Positions 8,450-18,031 of a stretch of DNA of 64,000 bases are shown here, piece after piece. Numbering within the stretch: position 1 is the first letter of the stretch; each line of letters opens with the position of its first letter. The position numbers and the translations under genes were made by a program. The stretch is taken from assembly GCA_029262275.1 (NCBI GenBank), contig JAJCZS010000008.1, positions 1 through 64,000 of the forward strand, written 5' to 3'. The notes under the pieces were generated by a model, which saw only the letters and a program-made list of their open reading frames with translations, had not been told where the DNA came from and did not search any database. Origin of the DNA: Deltaproteobacteria bacterium. GTDB lineage: Bacteria > Desulfobacterota_D > UBA1144 > Nemesobacterales > UBA2774.

Positions 8450-9304
8450 CTAATATGATATTTCGTGATAGACCTTTCCCTTATAAGTACCCAGTAGTCT
8501 GGCAAATATTTTATTAGCAAGCAGTCTAACTATCAGATCTCCTAGATAGGGTGAGATTGCATCTGCCAGAATCAAAACTTTTGGCTGAAACGGGAGAACT
8601 ATTCGAGCTTGATTGTAATAAACACCATTCAAAACAGCTTTAGCAACTGAATCAACTGTTATTGGAGTCATTCTCCTAAATGGAGGCGGCATATCTTCAG
8701 GTCTAACGTGATCTAGAAGTGGAGTTCGTGTTAATGCCGGATGAATAATAGATACTTTAATACCCGAACCAAATAGCTCTTGTCTCAATGAATCTGTAAA
8801 AGCTGAAATTGCATGCATTGCAGAAGAATATCCTCCAAAATGCGGAAATGCTTTACGGCCTACAACTGAGGACATATTCATTATATGCCCTTCTCCCTGT
8901 TCTTTCATTATAGGAAGAATCTCTTTTGTAACAATGATGGTTCCAAAATAATCAACCTCCATCATCTCTCTCGTATTTTCAAGGAAATTACTATCCTCAA
9001 CCCGACCTACAAAGGAACTCCCGGCATTATTAAAAAGGACATCAATTCTGCCAAATTCCGACAAAACCGTTTTTACCATTTGCTGGACTTGCTCAGTATC
9101 CGACACATCTGTCGCAACAATTAATATATCGGGATTAAAACTCCTGATCTCATCCGCCACTCTTTCTAACTTGTCAGCCGAGCGGGAAACTAATACTGTT
9201 TTTGCTCCTTCTCTGGCAAACTCAATTGCTGTGCTACGACCGATACCACTTGAAGCTCCTGTTACAACCACAACTTTATCTTCAAATCTTCCTTTTTTAG
9301 TCAT
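8450..9304 (-). CDS. Short-chain dehydrogenase/reductase with Met at the catalytic Lys position
   Basis: 284 residues. The cofactor motif TGASSGIG (residues 15-22), DVSD, the NNAG motif (92-95) and the catalytic Ser region MNMSSVVG are all present. The active-site motif normally YxxxK reads Y159-SSA-M163, so the lysine that lowers the tyrosine pKa is Met. The C-terminal part (IVLPFQPKVLILADAISPYL) resembles the membrane-facing tail of some lipid-acting SDRs. AAGGAG precedes the ATG. It begins 51 bases after the NmrA-like gene, probably on the marR transcript. It may be inactive, atypical or regulatory; the substrate is unknown. Confidence 0.92.
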   Translation of the reverse strand: MTKKGRFEDKVVVVTGASSGIGRSTAIEFAREGAKTVLVSRSADKLERVADEIRSFNPDILIVATDVSDTEQVQQMVKTVLSEFGRIDVLFNNAGSSFVGRVEDSNFLENTREMMEVDYFGTIIVTKEILPIMKEQGEGHIMNMSSVVGRKAFPHFGGYSSAMHAISAFTDSLRQELFGSGIKVSIIHPALTRTPLLDHVRPEDMPPPFRRMTPITVDSVAKAVLNGVYYNQARIVLPFQPKVLILADAISPYLGDLIVRLLANKIFARLLGTYKGKVYHEISY

Positions 9305-9355
9305 TTTTAATATCTCCTTAATTTAATATAGTTTTTGTATTTATTATCTCCATAC

Positions 9356-10480
9356 TTACACTGCAATTTTGTTTTTATTAATGGAACTCTCAATATGGTT
9401 TGGACCAATTAGCGCAAGCCGCTTCTGCTTGGCCGTCACCATCCATTCTTCACTATCGTGGGCCAAAACAGGTTTTTCCAATAAGGGGTAACTGCGTTCG
9501 GACTCCCACCGGTCGAGGTCTGGTGCTTTAGTCAACATCGTCCTGAGCATAAGCCAAGCCGCTTCAAGCTTGTTTCCGATCTTAAAGTGTGGGAAGACAA
9601 GTTCAGGGTTATTAATGTAACGTTGTGCCGTGATTTCAAAGTTTTCGGGTGGTCGTCCGGTCACAAGCTCAACATGATCTGTAGGCGCGCCTATAGCATA
9701 AGTCCCACCTCGCAACTCCTCTGCGTAGTGGCGTATCTGAGCAATCTCGAAGTTCGAGAACCCAAGAGCCTTGGCAGCCTTGGTGAACATCCAGGTTGGA
9801 ACGTCCTGATAGCTAACCTTGCGATCCAAAATGCGGCCGAAGGTATCTGCAACATCGTGCCCGGAAATAAGCTTTGGTCCTGTGGGCCTATAGTTCTTGT
9901 TTATATACGATTCAGGTTTTTCGAGAACTCCCGCTACTACGGAAGCGATGTCCTCGTTCGAAGGCGGAGCGTTTAGCCCTTCACCGAACGGAAGCATGAG
10001 CTTGCCAAAGTTGACAACTGCTGGTAGGCCGAAGAAATATGTGAAAGCAAACATGCCAGGGTTGACATAAATGACATCGACCGTTGGCATCCATTGATAG
10101 ATATTGTCTGCCAGCCAGTGTTCGCGCTGATGGATAGACGGATGAGTCGGATGGGGATTCCATGCTGCCATGAGCGCCACCACTTCCAACTTTGCTTCCT
10201 CCGCAGCCAGAGCGAAAAGCATCGAACCATGCAATACATTCGCTGTGAACGGCGCACAAGAATAAGCGCGCTGGACATCTATGAGCGCCTTGCGAAGGTC
10301 CCGCATATCAAATAGATCTCCTACAAAGATCTCCGCACCTTCTTTCCTCAGGCGCTCCGAGCGTGCGTCTTCTCGGCGCACAAATGCTCTTACTGGAAAA
10401 CCTTTTTTTAGGAGTGCGGCTACTACTAAAGATCCGGTATGCCCTGCAGCAGATGTGACAAGTATTCTAGGTTTCTTCAT
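9356..10480 (-). CDS. NmrA-like NAD(P)-binding oxidoreductase (atypical SDR)
   Basis: 374 residues. The N-terminus ILVTSAAGHTGSLVV carries the GxxGxxG dinucleotide-binding pattern, and a second strand with VRAFVRREDA suggests NADP preference through its arginines. There is no YxxxK pair, as expected for NmrA-like proteins, which act as reductases or redox sensors. The last ~130 residues are an extension of unknown role. By eye the gene is richer in G+C than its neighbours, consistent with transfer. A perfect 16-bp palindrome sits 15-30 bases upstream of the start, matching one at marR, so this gene is likely repressed by that MarR protein. Confidence 0.85.
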   Translation of the reverse strand: MKKPRILVTSAAGHTGSLVVAALLKKGFPVRAFVRREDARSERLRKEGAEIFVGDLFDMRDLRKALIDVQRAYSCAPFTANVLHGSMLFALAAEEAKLEVVALMAAWNPHPTHPSIHQREHWLADNIYQWMPTVDVIYVNPGMFAFTYFFGLPAVVNFGKLMLPFGEGLNAPPSNEDIASVVAGVLEKPESYINKNYRPTGPKLISGHDVADTFGRILDRKVSYQDVPTWMFTKAAKALGFSNFEIAQIRHYAEELRGGTYAIGAPTDHVELVTGRPPENFEITAQRYINNPELVFPHFKIGNKLEAAWLMLRTMLTKAPDLDRWESERSYPLLEKPVLAHDSEEWMVTAKQKRLALIGPNHIESSINKNKIAV

Positions 10481-10494
10481 TTAATTCCCCCTGT

Positions 10495-10510
10495 ATGTGT
10501 ATATACACAT
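10495..10510. promoter_or_regulatory. Probable MarR operator upstream of the NmrA-like gene
   Basis: Perfect 16-bp palindrome ATGTGTATATACACAT in the 46-base gap between marR and the NmrA-like gene. Its core GTATATAC is shared with the palindrome at the marR start. MarR dimers bind palindromes of this size; binding here is inferred. Confidence 0.7.
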
Positions 10511-10526
10511 AATTGTTTAAATTTTT

Positions 10527-10997
10527 TTATCTTTCGTTTAGCTTCTTAGTTAACTCCTTAAGATTTGCAACTATAGAGCCCCATTTCTCAATTCCAAGCA
10601 AATTCCTAATCTGTTCATGTGTCTCTTTCCATACAGGCAAAGCTTGAGATAAAATTTGTTTTCCGTAATCTGTAATGCTGATTAGCTTGGCCCTTCGGTC
10701 ATCACCGGGTTTGATTTCTATAAAACCTTTCTTTTCTAATGGTTTTAAATTGCGCCCCAATGTAGTTCTATCCACCGACATCAATTCCGCTAATTTGGAT
10801 AATGTTATTGGTTCAGACACGAAAATGTTAGCTAAAACGGTATATTGGGTTCCTTCCAATCCAATAGACTTATATGCGCTATCAAAAAGATTTTGTACAG
10901 CCCTCGTAGCCTTTTTTAAATTGTAGGCCATACATTCACCACCTTCAGCCACGGCATCTTTATCCAATTTGTTTAAATCAATTTTTGCTTTAACCAT
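10527..10997 (-). CDS. MarR-family transcriptional regulator
   Basis: 156 residues with the winged-helix core TLSKLAELMSVDRTTLGRNLKPLEKKGFIEI (about residues 73-103), followed by the wing PGDDRRAKLISIT, the MarR signature. The N-terminal helix has Cys22 in GGECMAYNLKKATRAVQ, a position where related MarR proteins carry a conserved cysteine, so oxidant or electrophile sensing is possible. A near-perfect 26-bp palindrome overlaps its own start and a second lies before the next gene, indicating autoregulation and control of the NmrA-like oxidoreductase and probably the SDR. The ligand is unknown. Confidence 0.92.
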   Translation of the reverse strand: MVKAKIDLNKLDKDAVAEGGECMAYNLKKATRAVQNLFDSAYKSIGLEGTQYTVLANIFVSEPITLSKLAELMSVDRTTLGRNLKPLEKKGFIEIKPGDDRRAKLISITDYGKQILSQALPVWKETHEQIRNLLGIEKWGSIVANLKELTKKLNER

Positions 10998-11021
10998 AAT
11001 AGGAGTATATACACCTATTAT
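10996..11021. promoter_or_regulatory. Probable MarR autoregulatory operator overlapping the marR start
   Basis: 26-bp inverted repeat centred between 11008 and 11009 with one mismatched pair (arms AATAGGAGTAT and ATACACCTATT, extended by AT on each side). It overlaps the marR start codon and contains the same GTATATAC core as the site at 10495-10510. Confidence 0.72.
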
Positions 11022-11123
11022 TTTATTGTCAAGTCTTATTTTAATAATCTGAGAAACTTACATTTAAACCAGTTTGCCTAATTGCCTTTATTTCCTATAA
11101 TATTAAGCAGAGAGTATAAATAT

Positions 11124-12323
11124 ATGTCTAGAATAGAGAAGAAAAACATAATAGTTGGAGTCACCGGGGGAATAGCTGCGTATAAATCCTGCGAGCTTGT
11201 GAGAGGACTTATTAAGAAAGACGCATCTGTACAAGTAGTTATGACAAAGAATGCGACAGAGTTCATTACCCCTCTAACACTTCAAACACTATCTGGGAAG
11301 AAAGTGGCTATAAACACATTTGATCTTGAGTGGGAATCAGAAATAGGCCATATAACACTTGCCGATAATGCAGATCTTATAGTTGTGGCTCCGGCTACTG
11401 CAAGCTTTATTGGAAAAGTGGCTTCAGGTATTGCAGACAGTCTTCTTTCTACAGTTATTCTGGCAACCAAAGCGCCAATCATACTCTGCCCTGCCATGAA
11501 TGTGAATATGTACGAGAATGAAGCGGTTCAAGAAAACATAAAGAAACTACAACAACGCGGATTAATAGTTATGGAACCTGGGAAAGGGGATCTCGCTTGC
11601 GGATGGGAAGGCAAAGGTCGTTTGCCGGAGATCGATGTTATATTAGCAGAGATTGAGAGGACTTTAAGCCCGGAGGATATGAGTAATGAGAAAGTACTCA
11701 TTACAGCCGGAGCTACCAGAGAATTTATCGATCCAGTTAGATATATCTCCAACCCTTCAAGTGGCAAAATGGGTTATGCTCTTGCCAAGGAAGCGTCAAA
11801 CAGGGGCGCGGATGTAGTGCTAGTCTCTGGAAAAACTAATTTATGCCCTATTTCCGGTGTTAAAACGATCAATATTGAAAGCTCAGAAGAAATGTATAAT
11901 GCCGTTATGGACCATTTGGATTGGTCCACCATTGTAATAAAAGCAGCGGCAGTAGGAGATTATACACCTACAAAGACCCATAACGGAAAAATGAAAAAGG
12001 ATGACCAAGACAAGACATTAAAGCTTAAACGCACTAAAGATATACTTCATGAGATTGGCAAGAAGAAAGATGGCAGAATAGTCATTGGTTTTGCAGCCGA
12101 GACAGATAATTTAATCAAAAACGCTCAAGACAAATTAAAAAAGAAAAATGCAGATATGATTGTGGCAAATGATGTCTCTAAATCTGGAGCCGGATTTGAA
12201 GAGGATACTAATATAGCCCACCTAGTTTACGATAAGAATAGTGAAGAATTACCACTTATGCCAAAATCCCACCTAGCAAAAATAATATTTGATAAGATTT
12301 CAGATATCAAAAAAGATCAGTAG
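11124..12323 (+). CDS. coaBC: Bifunctional phosphopantothenoylcysteine decarboxylase / phosphopantothenate-cysteine ligase
   Basis: 399 residues from the ATG at 11124; an in-frame ATG at 11082 would add 14 residues lacking family features. The N-terminal half is the FMN flavoprotein CoaC ([19 protein letters not shown], then the [10 protein letters not shown] substrate clamp near residue 130 and [13 protein letters not shown]). The C-terminal half is the CTP-dependent ligase CoaB ([39 protein letters not shown]). It makes 4'-phosphopantetheine for coenzyme A. It is transcribed away from marR and stands alone. Confidence 0.96.
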   Translation: MSRIEKKNIIVGVTGGIAAYKSCELVRGLIKKDASVQVVMTKNATEFITPLTLQTLSGKKVAINTFDLEWESEIGHITLADNADLIVVAPATASFIGKVASGIADSLLSTVILATKAPIILCPAMNVNMYENEAVQENIKKLQQRGLIVMEPGKGDLACGWEGKGRLPEIDVILAEIERTLSPEDMSNEKVLITAGATREFIDPVRYISNPSSGKMGYALAKEASNRGADVVLVSGKTNLCPISGVKTINIESSEEMYNAVMDHLDWSTIVIKAAAVGDYTPTKTHNGKMKKDDQDKTLKLKRTKDILHEIGKKKDGRIVIGFAAETDNLIKNAQDKLKKKNADMIVANDVSKSGAGFEEDTNIAHLVYDKNSEELPLMPKSHLAKIIFDKISDIKKDQ

Positions 12324-12457
12324 ATAGTCTGAACCACTAGATTTATTACTCGAGCTGTAATAATTTGTGATTTTTGGGCAAAGAGTTTTACAAACCTTGT
12401 TCTGAACTACTCCAAGATCTACACAAAATTCGAAGAACCTACTATTAGAATGAAGAC

Positions 12458-12751
12458 TTAACCTATAACAGCGTCTTTACAGGCTTTGGCAACCCTGAAT
12501 TTTACTACTTTTTTGGCTGCAATTTTAATTGTCTCGCCTGTAGCAGGGTTTCTTCCCATTCTGGCTTTACGTCTGTCTAATACCAGTTTGCCAATTCCTG
12601 GGATTGTGAACTGCTTGTTCTTCTTTGCCTCTTTATAGGCAACTGCAGCTATTTCATCAAGGATTTCTGTAGCTGCTTTTTTTGTAATACCTGCTTTCTC
12701 CGCTATGTGGGTAGAAAGCTGAGATTTGGTCATGGGTCTACTAGGTGCCAT
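12458..12751 (-). CDS. HU-family DNA-binding protein
   Basis: 97 residues. MTKSQLSTHIAEKAGITKKAA opens the HU fold, and the DNA-inserting beta-arm region is GKLVLDRRKARMGRNPATG, with the invariant RNPxTG and Pro at the tip, followed by ETIKIAAKKVVKFRVAKACKDA. A short basic N-terminal extension (MAPSRP) precedes the fold. AAAGGAG precedes the ATG. HU proteins bend and compact DNA; this is a different gene from the IHF-type copy at 41321. It stands alone. Confidence 0.93.
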   Translation of the reverse strand: MAPSRPMTKSQLSTHIAEKAGITKKAATEILDEIAAVAYKEAKKNKQFTIPGIGKLVLDRRKARMGRNPATGETIKIAAKKVVKFRVAKACKDAVIG

Positions 12752-13060
12752 CTCTTACTCCTTTAAATACTGGGTTTTGTCTCAATCTTACTAAAAATAT
12801 CTAAAAAAATCAACCGGTTCTGATAAAAAAGTAAAAACAACTTTAAGGTCATTGCTCAACTGTCTCTGGGCATTGAATGTTTTTATGCTAGAAAACCCCA
12901 ATTGTTGAGAAAAGCTAATAAGTATGGACAATTATGGCATAGAGCTACAATTGAAGCTATTCAGTCAATAAGGAAAATGCTAGAGAAATTACTTATATTC
13001 AATAAAATATCTTGTGCTAAACTTATTTGGTATTAGTTTATATGTATAGGTAAAAGAATT
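12752..13060. other. Intergenic region between the divergent HU and RND genes
   Basis: 309 bases holding the promoters of two divergent units. I saw no gene, no strong hairpin and no repeat array. Only an AT-rich stretch before 13061 with GGTAAAAG as ribosome-binding site stands out. Confidence 0.5.
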
Positions 13061-14182
13061 ATGAAACGCTCAAAGACAAGAAAACAATGGATTTGGTTTT
13101 TCGGTTTATTTGCAGCTTTTATAGTGCTGCTACTGGGATTATACGTTCGCATGATCTCGGTTAGATCATCAGCCTATGAAGCTGTAAGCGAAGAACGCAT
13201 CTCCCCCGTCAGAGTTCAGGAAACTCTTTCAACTGAAATATGGCGAACAACTAGCTTTTTGGCCAGAGTTGAGGGTGGACAAACTATAGACATAATCGGC
13301 GATGTGGGTGGATGGGTTATAGAAAAGAAAGTTGTTCTTGGTCAGGAAGTAGAAAAAGGCGAAGAGCTCATCGTGCTTGAAGATCCAAGAAGAGTTCTGA
13401 GACTTCAGGAATCTGAAGCTCGGCTAAAATCTGCAAAGGCCAATCTGAACGAGCTAAGAAGAAAGTATGATCAATCTCTTACCCTCCTTGAAAAGGGTAT
13501 TATCGCGAGAGACTCTGTTGACTCACTTTCTAATCAACTGGCCTCTGAATCAGCTAATGTTGACTCACTTGAAGCATCTTATGGTCTTATGAAATGGGAT
13601 GTGGACAACATGACTGTAAGAGCCCCGATCTCAGGGAAAATAGTTGAGGTCATACCAGACATAGGACAAGAGGTAAAAGCTGGGCAGCTTGCGGTTAAAA
13701 TGGTGAGCATAGAAGAAAAGCGTGTCGTGGCAGGTGTGGAGCCCAAATGGGCACGTATCATTGAGCCCGGAATGACAGTTAGGCTTAGCACTACTTTAAA
13801 TAATAGTCTGGAAGAAACAGATGGAAAGATAATTGGGGTGAGCCCTGATATAGATACTATCTCAGGAACCTACAGAGTTGAAGCCGGCATAGTCAATAAT
13901 GATTACAATTGGCTATCTGGAGAAATAGTAAACATGGAGATTCCTATTGAACTACTAGAAGATGTAGTAGTAGTACCAAGAACCGCTGTCCTATCAGATA
14001 GTAACGAGCTCTTCATATTTGTATATAAAGATGGGAAAGCACTTAAAGTTCCAGTTACAGTGGATTGGATCAACGATAGAGAAGGCACAATTTCAAAAGA
14101 CCTGATACCTTCTGATAGCAGTATAATCGTGGAAGGGCACGTTGGACTTGCAGGCGGACAATTAGTTAAATTAATACAGTAG
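13061..14182 (+). CDS. RND efflux pump periplasmic adaptor (HlyD/AcrA-type membrane fusion protein)
   Basis: 373 residues. One N-terminal membrane anchor (about residues 10-29) is followed by a lipoyl-type half (GDVGGWVIEKKVVLGQEVEKGEELIVL), an alpha-hairpin (about 108-165), the second lipoyl half (VRAPISGKIVEVIPDIGQEVKAG) and a beta-barrel and membrane-proximal domain (VVVPRTAVL). It has no lipobox cysteine, so it is anchored by the helix. It lies 16 bases upstream of the RND transporter gene with which it forms an inner-membrane efflux complex. No outer-membrane factor gene is in the window. Confidence 0.94.
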   Translation: MKRSKTRKQWIWFFGLFAAFIVLLLGLYVRMISVRSSAYEAVSEERISPVRVQETLSTEIWRTTSFLARVEGGQTIDIIGDVGGWVIEKKVVLGQEVEKGEELIVLEDPRRVLRLQESEARLKSAKANLNELRRKYDQSLTLLEKGIIARDSVDSLSNQLASESANVDSLEASYGLMKWDVDNMTVRAPISGKIVEVIPDIGQEVKAGQLAVKMVSIEEKRVVAGVEPKWARIIEPGMTVRLSTTLNNSLEETDGKIIGVSPDIDTISGTYRVEAGIVNNDYNWLSGEIVNMEIPIELLEDVVVVPRTAVLSDSNELFIFVYKDGKALKVPVTVDWINDREGTISKDLIPSDSSIIVEGHVGLAGGQLVKLIQ

Positions 14183-14198
14183 ATTCAAACTACTTCAA

Positions 14199-17100
14199 AT
14201 GCACATAGCTGAATTCTCAGTTAAAAACCCGGTACTAGTCAACCTTTTAATGCTGGCTATTTTAGTTGTAGGTGTAATGTCTGCTGCTAAGTTGCCCCTT
14301 GAGTTATTTCCCTCTATCAAATTAGAGCTAGTCTCTGTAACAACAGTATTTCCTGGAGCCTCTGCAGAGGATGTGGAAAAACTTGTAAGTATTCCTATCG
14401 AGGATGAAATAAATGATATAAGCGGTATTAAAGTGATACGCTCTACTTCCTCTGAAGGGATGTCTAGGATAATTGCGGAAGTAGAAACCGGAGAAGATAC
14501 GCAGAAGATTGCTCAAGACATAAGAGCAGAAGTTGCGAAAATCGAAGATGAACTGCCCGAGGACGCGGAAGCTCCGGTGACTGAAGAATTTGATGCAAAC
14601 TTCCCCCTAATAAGCGTTGCAATTGCCGGAGACGTTCCCAAGGAAACCCTAAGAGCATATGGGCTTAGATTTGAAGACCGGGTCAAGCTTGTACCAGGTG
14701 TTGATAACGTAGTTACCTCAGGTTTGGGCGATCCTGTATTTTGGGTTTATGTGGATCCTGAGAAATTGAGGCAATACGAGATCACGCTTGAGCAAATAGC
14801 AAGCGTCATAGATCAAAAAAATCTTGACCTCCCAGGAGGCGCCGTAGAGCAGGGAGACGCCGAGTTTTTAGTACGCGTTACAGGCAGAGTAGAGAGGGTT
14901 CAGGATTTACTCAACCTCCCAGTTAAAAGCAATCCTAACGGAAGACACATCTTATTAAAGGACATAGCAAAAATTGAGCAAGGTGAGCAAAAGACAAGAA
15001 CCAAGGCTAGAGTAAATGGGCTTCCGGCCATAAACTTTTGGATCAACAAACAAAAAGGCGCAGACTCTATTGAAACAGTTAAGGAAATTGAGAAAAGGGT
15101 CTCAGAATTTGAAAGAACTAAACCTGATGAAATTGAGATTTTTGTAACCAACGACAGCTCTTTCTGGGTCCAAGAAAGATTCAATACAATGGTAAGCAGT
15201 GGAGTAATTGGTCTAGTAGTTGTTCTTATCATTTTGGCTTTATTTCTAGACTTTCGCTCTGCATTTTTAGCCGCCATAGGCCTGCCGATCGCATTTTTTG
15301 GAGCATTTATCATTATGCAGTTCACAGGTGTAACCCTAAACATTTTATCTATGTTTGGGCTGATATTGGTTCTGGGAATTATTGTCGATGATGCGATAAT
15401 TGTGGCTGAGAATATTCAAAGATATATCCAGCTCGGCTACTCACCTGTTGATTCAGCAATAAAAGGAACCAAAGAAGTAGCACTCCCGGTTGTAGCCACC
15501 ATACTCACGAATATTGCCTCGTTTCTTCCACTCCTTATAGCCACAGGTCTTATAGGCAAGTTCATGGCTGTTATACCAACAGTGGCAATATATGCACTTT
15601 TGGTCTCTCTAATTGAGGCACTCGTTATATTGCCCTCTCACTGTGCTGATTTTCTAAAACCACAGCGCGCCAATAGACCCGCAAGAAGATGGGTACATAA
15701 AGTGCGTTTTTACTATATGAAAGCACTCGTATTTACTATAAAGAACAGATACGTGACAGTAGCAACCTTCGTATTAGTTTTGGCTTTAACGATGGTTATA
15801 TTTGTCAAAATACCTAGAATTCTTTTCTATTCTCAAGACATAGCTCAGTTTTTTGTCAGAGTTGAAAACCCAACATGGTCAAAAATCGATTCTACTGAAG
15901 AGTCTGTAATAGAAGTTGAAAACGTCGTAAAACAAGTGGTTCCGGACCATGTCCTCAAAGATACAGTAGCAATGGTAGGTATGGATATCTCAAATGATCA
16001 ATCAGAATTCGGAGATCACCTAGCCACATTAATTGTAGAGTATGAGGACTTTGATAAGCGTAAGGAAAACGGAATTGAACTAATGGAGGAAGTAAGAAAA
16101 AGTGTTGAATCCAATGTTGTAGGACCAGTTAAGGTAGATTTTGTGAGCAACGAGGGGCCTCCTGTGGGAAAACCTGTGGATTTCAGGATACAGGGCGCTG
16201 AATTTAGCACACTCAAAGAGCTTGCTAGAGAAATATCAACCTACCTCGAAACAATCCCAGGAGTATTTCAAGCAAGTGATGATCTTATTTGGGGAAAACC
16301 TGAAATCCGCATAAACGTGGATGAGCGTAGAGCTGCAATTTACGGTCTTGATACCAGAACAATTGCAAGATCTATCAGAGCAGCTGCAGAAGGATTAACC
16401 GTTTCTCAAACCCGCATAGGAACTGAGGAAGCAGACATAGTTGTTAAGTACGAGCTCCCTTCAGGAAATCTCATGTCGCTCTTGGAATCTTATCAAATTC
16501 CAACACCCCAGGGGGGATGGGTTCCCTTAAGCAACGTTGTTACCATGTCGACTGAACCTAGTATGCTAAACATTTCCCGCTACGATTTGGAACGCTCAGT
16601 AAGAATTACAGCTGAGATAAACGAACAAGCAACAACAGCCACAGAAGTAAACAGCCTAATCTCTGCATTTCTAGATGAGAGGCTTCTAGATTATCAGGGC
16701 TATACATATTCCTTTGGAGGGGAGGAAGAACAGACAAGAGAGTCTCTTGAGAGCATACAAAGGGCTGCTATCATAGCAATACTTCTTATATATCTAATTC
16801 TAGCAAGCATGCTTCAATCTTATACTCAGCCCTTCATCATAATGTCGGTTCTACCATTCGCTTTAGTTGGGGTAATGGTTGGGATTCTACTTCGTGGTGA
16901 GCCTCTTACTTTGCCAGCTTTAATAGGAGTAGTGGCACTTTTGGGAATTGTAGTAAACGACAGCCTTGTACTCATGACTTTTATAAACTCGCGTTTTAAA
17001 AGGATGAACAGAGTACTCGCCGTAGCCCTTTCGGCTAAGCACAGATTCAGACCAATCGTGCTCACAACGGTTACAACATTTGGCGGACTGGCTTCACTTA

Positions 17101-17324
17101 TGATTAAATTTAGGGGAGAGGCTGCATTTTTGGCACCTATGGCTGTTGCGCTCGGATTTGGATTAGTCTTTGCTACTTTTATAACCTTAATACTTATCCC
17201 TTGTCTGTATATAATGTTAGATGATTTAAATATCTACATTAAAAAGAAGTGGTCAAATTGGCGTGGAGAAAAAACGGTCGGCACTGAAATAGGTGATGCT
17301 GCAAAACCTACAACAACACTATAG
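14199..17324 (+). CDS. RND-family efflux transporter, inner-membrane pump (AcrB-like)
   Basis: 1041 residues, the full length of the AcrB/MexB type, with 12 membrane helices and two large periplasmic loops (about residues 30-330 and 545-850). The proton-relay motif in TM4 is LGIIVDDAIIVAENIQR with the two aspartates, and the second-half match is LLGIVVNDSLVLMTFIN. It exports hydrophobic compounds using proton motive force together with the adaptor encoded just upstream. The substrate cannot be told from sequence, and no local regulator or TolC gene is present. Confidence 0.96.
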   Translation: MHIAEFSVKNPVLVNLLMLAILVVGVMSAAKLPLELFPSIKLELVSVTTVFPGASAEDVEKLVSIPIEDEINDISGIKVIRSTSSEGMSRIIAEVETGEDTQKIAQDIRAEVAKIEDELPEDAEAPVTEEFDANFPLISVAIAGDVPKETLRAYGLRFEDRVKLVPGVDNVVTSGLGDPVFWVYVDPEKLRQYEITLEQIASVIDQKNLDLPGGAVEQGDAEFLVRVTGRVERVQDLLNLPVKSNPNGRHILLKDIAKIEQGEQKTRTKARVNGLPAINFWINKQKGADSIETVKEIEKRVSEFERTKPDEIEIFVTNDSSFWVQERFNTMVSSGVIGLVVVLIILALFLDFRSAFLAAIGLPIAFFGAFIIMQFTGVTLNILSMFGLILVLGIIVDDAIIVAENIQRYIQLGYSPVDSAIKGTKEVALPVVATILTNIASFLPLLIATGLIGKFMAVIPTVAIYALLVSLIEALVILPSHCADFLKPQRANRPARRWVHKVRFYYMKALVFTIKNRYVTVATFVLVLALTMVIFVKIPRILFYSQDIAQFFVRVENPTWSKIDSTEESVIEVENVVKQVVPDHVLKDTVAMVGMDISNDQSEFGDHLATLIVEYEDFDKRKENGIELMEEVRKSVESNVVGPVKVDFVSNEGPPVGKPVDFRIQGAEFSTLKELAREISTYLETIPGVFQASDDLIWGKPEIRINVDERRAAIYGLDTRTIARSIRAAAEGLTVSQTRIGTEEADIVVKYELPSGNLMSLLESYQIPTPQGGWVPLSNVVTMSTEPSMLNISRYDLERSVRITAEINEQATTATEVNSLISAFLDERLLDYQGYTYSFGGEEEQTRESLESIQRAAIIAILLIYLILASMLQSYTQPFIIMSVLPFALVGVMVGILLRGEPLTLPALIGVVALLGIVVNDSLVLMTFINSRFKRMNRVLAVALSAKHRFRPIVLTTVTTFGGLASLMIKFRGEAAFLAPMAVALGFGLVFATFITLILIPCLYIMLDDLNIYIKKKWSNWRGEKTVGTEIGDAAKPTTTL

Positions 17325-17360
17325 AGAGATATGACTGCTAAAGTTGTTTACTTGGCCGGA

Positions 17361-17936
17361 TTAAGTATTTCGTTTCCACCAAAATATAATCAAGACAAAA
17401 AGGGCTGCAATTGGAAGTACAATTATCCATATTACCTGCTCTACAAATGCAACACCTGCTACAGCTGCACCTAGTATTACCCCAACTACCATAAAGCGCC
17501 AGTCAAAATGTACCCCTGCAAGAAAAGTTGTAAGAGCAAGGGAAAGAAGTGCCAAAAGAGCAAGCTGATTACTATCTATTCGGTTAGTGGCTGAGAATAG
17601 AAGATAGATTAGTCCAATTGCCGCAAGCAAGCCAAACCAGTGCAGGAGTTGTACCCATATTATCCTGGATACCCCCTCCCCACGCCTTCTAGCCTTGGAC
17701 CATCCGATATAAAGACTGGTCAAACCAAAGATTGGTACCATGGCAACCCAAAACCAGAAACTTTTAACAGGCATAAAATTAGTTAGCCCTATACCAACTG
17801 CTGAAAGTACAATTAAACTAGCGAGTATTGCTTCTTCTAATCTCACTGATTTTGAGAAACTGGGTTTCGAAGAGCTATTATTTGAAGAACTACTATCTGT
17901 GGTGGTATTAGTACCTGGAGTGCTGAATTCTGTCAT
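17361..17936 (-). CDS. Multi-spanning membrane protein with Ser/Thr/Asn-rich N-terminal tail
   Basis: 191 residues. The first ~30 residues are almost all Ser, Thr, Asn and Pro (TNTTTDSSSSNNSSSKPS) and probably disordered. Five or six hydrophobic segments follow (about 33-52, 57-76, 89-110, 121-140, 144-160 and 165-187), with a basic loop WSKARRRGEG between the second and third. The C-terminal WWKRNT is cytoplasmic by charge. It is convergent with the RND operon. I do not recognise the family; a small membrane scaffold or transporter component is possible but unproven. Confidence 0.75.
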   Translation of the reverse strand: MTEFSTPGTNTTTDSSSSNNSSSKPSFSKSVRLEEAILASLIVLSAVGIGLTNFMPVKSFWFWVAMVPIFGLTSLYIGWSKARRRGEGVSRIIWVQLLHWFGLLAAIGLIYLLFSATNRIDSNQLALLALLSLALTTFLAGVHFDWRFMVVGVILGAAVAGVAFVEQVIWIIVLPIAALFVLIIFWWKRNT

Positions 17937-18031
17937 AATTATCTCCTTGATTGCAGTATATCACTTACTCAGCAGAAACAAAATATATACTTTAAAAGGA
18001 AAATTATGAGTAGATCCTGAATTATCTATAA

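Noticed and set aside
9973-10278. Two open frames on the same strand inside the NmrA-like gene
   Set aside because: They lie in other frames of a gene with a dinucleotide-binding start, and their translations are rich in Ser, Cys and Trp without motifs.
11124-12323. Alternative coaBC start at 11082
   Set aside because: The added 14 residues lack family similarity; the ATG at 11124 gives the normal CoaC N-terminus.
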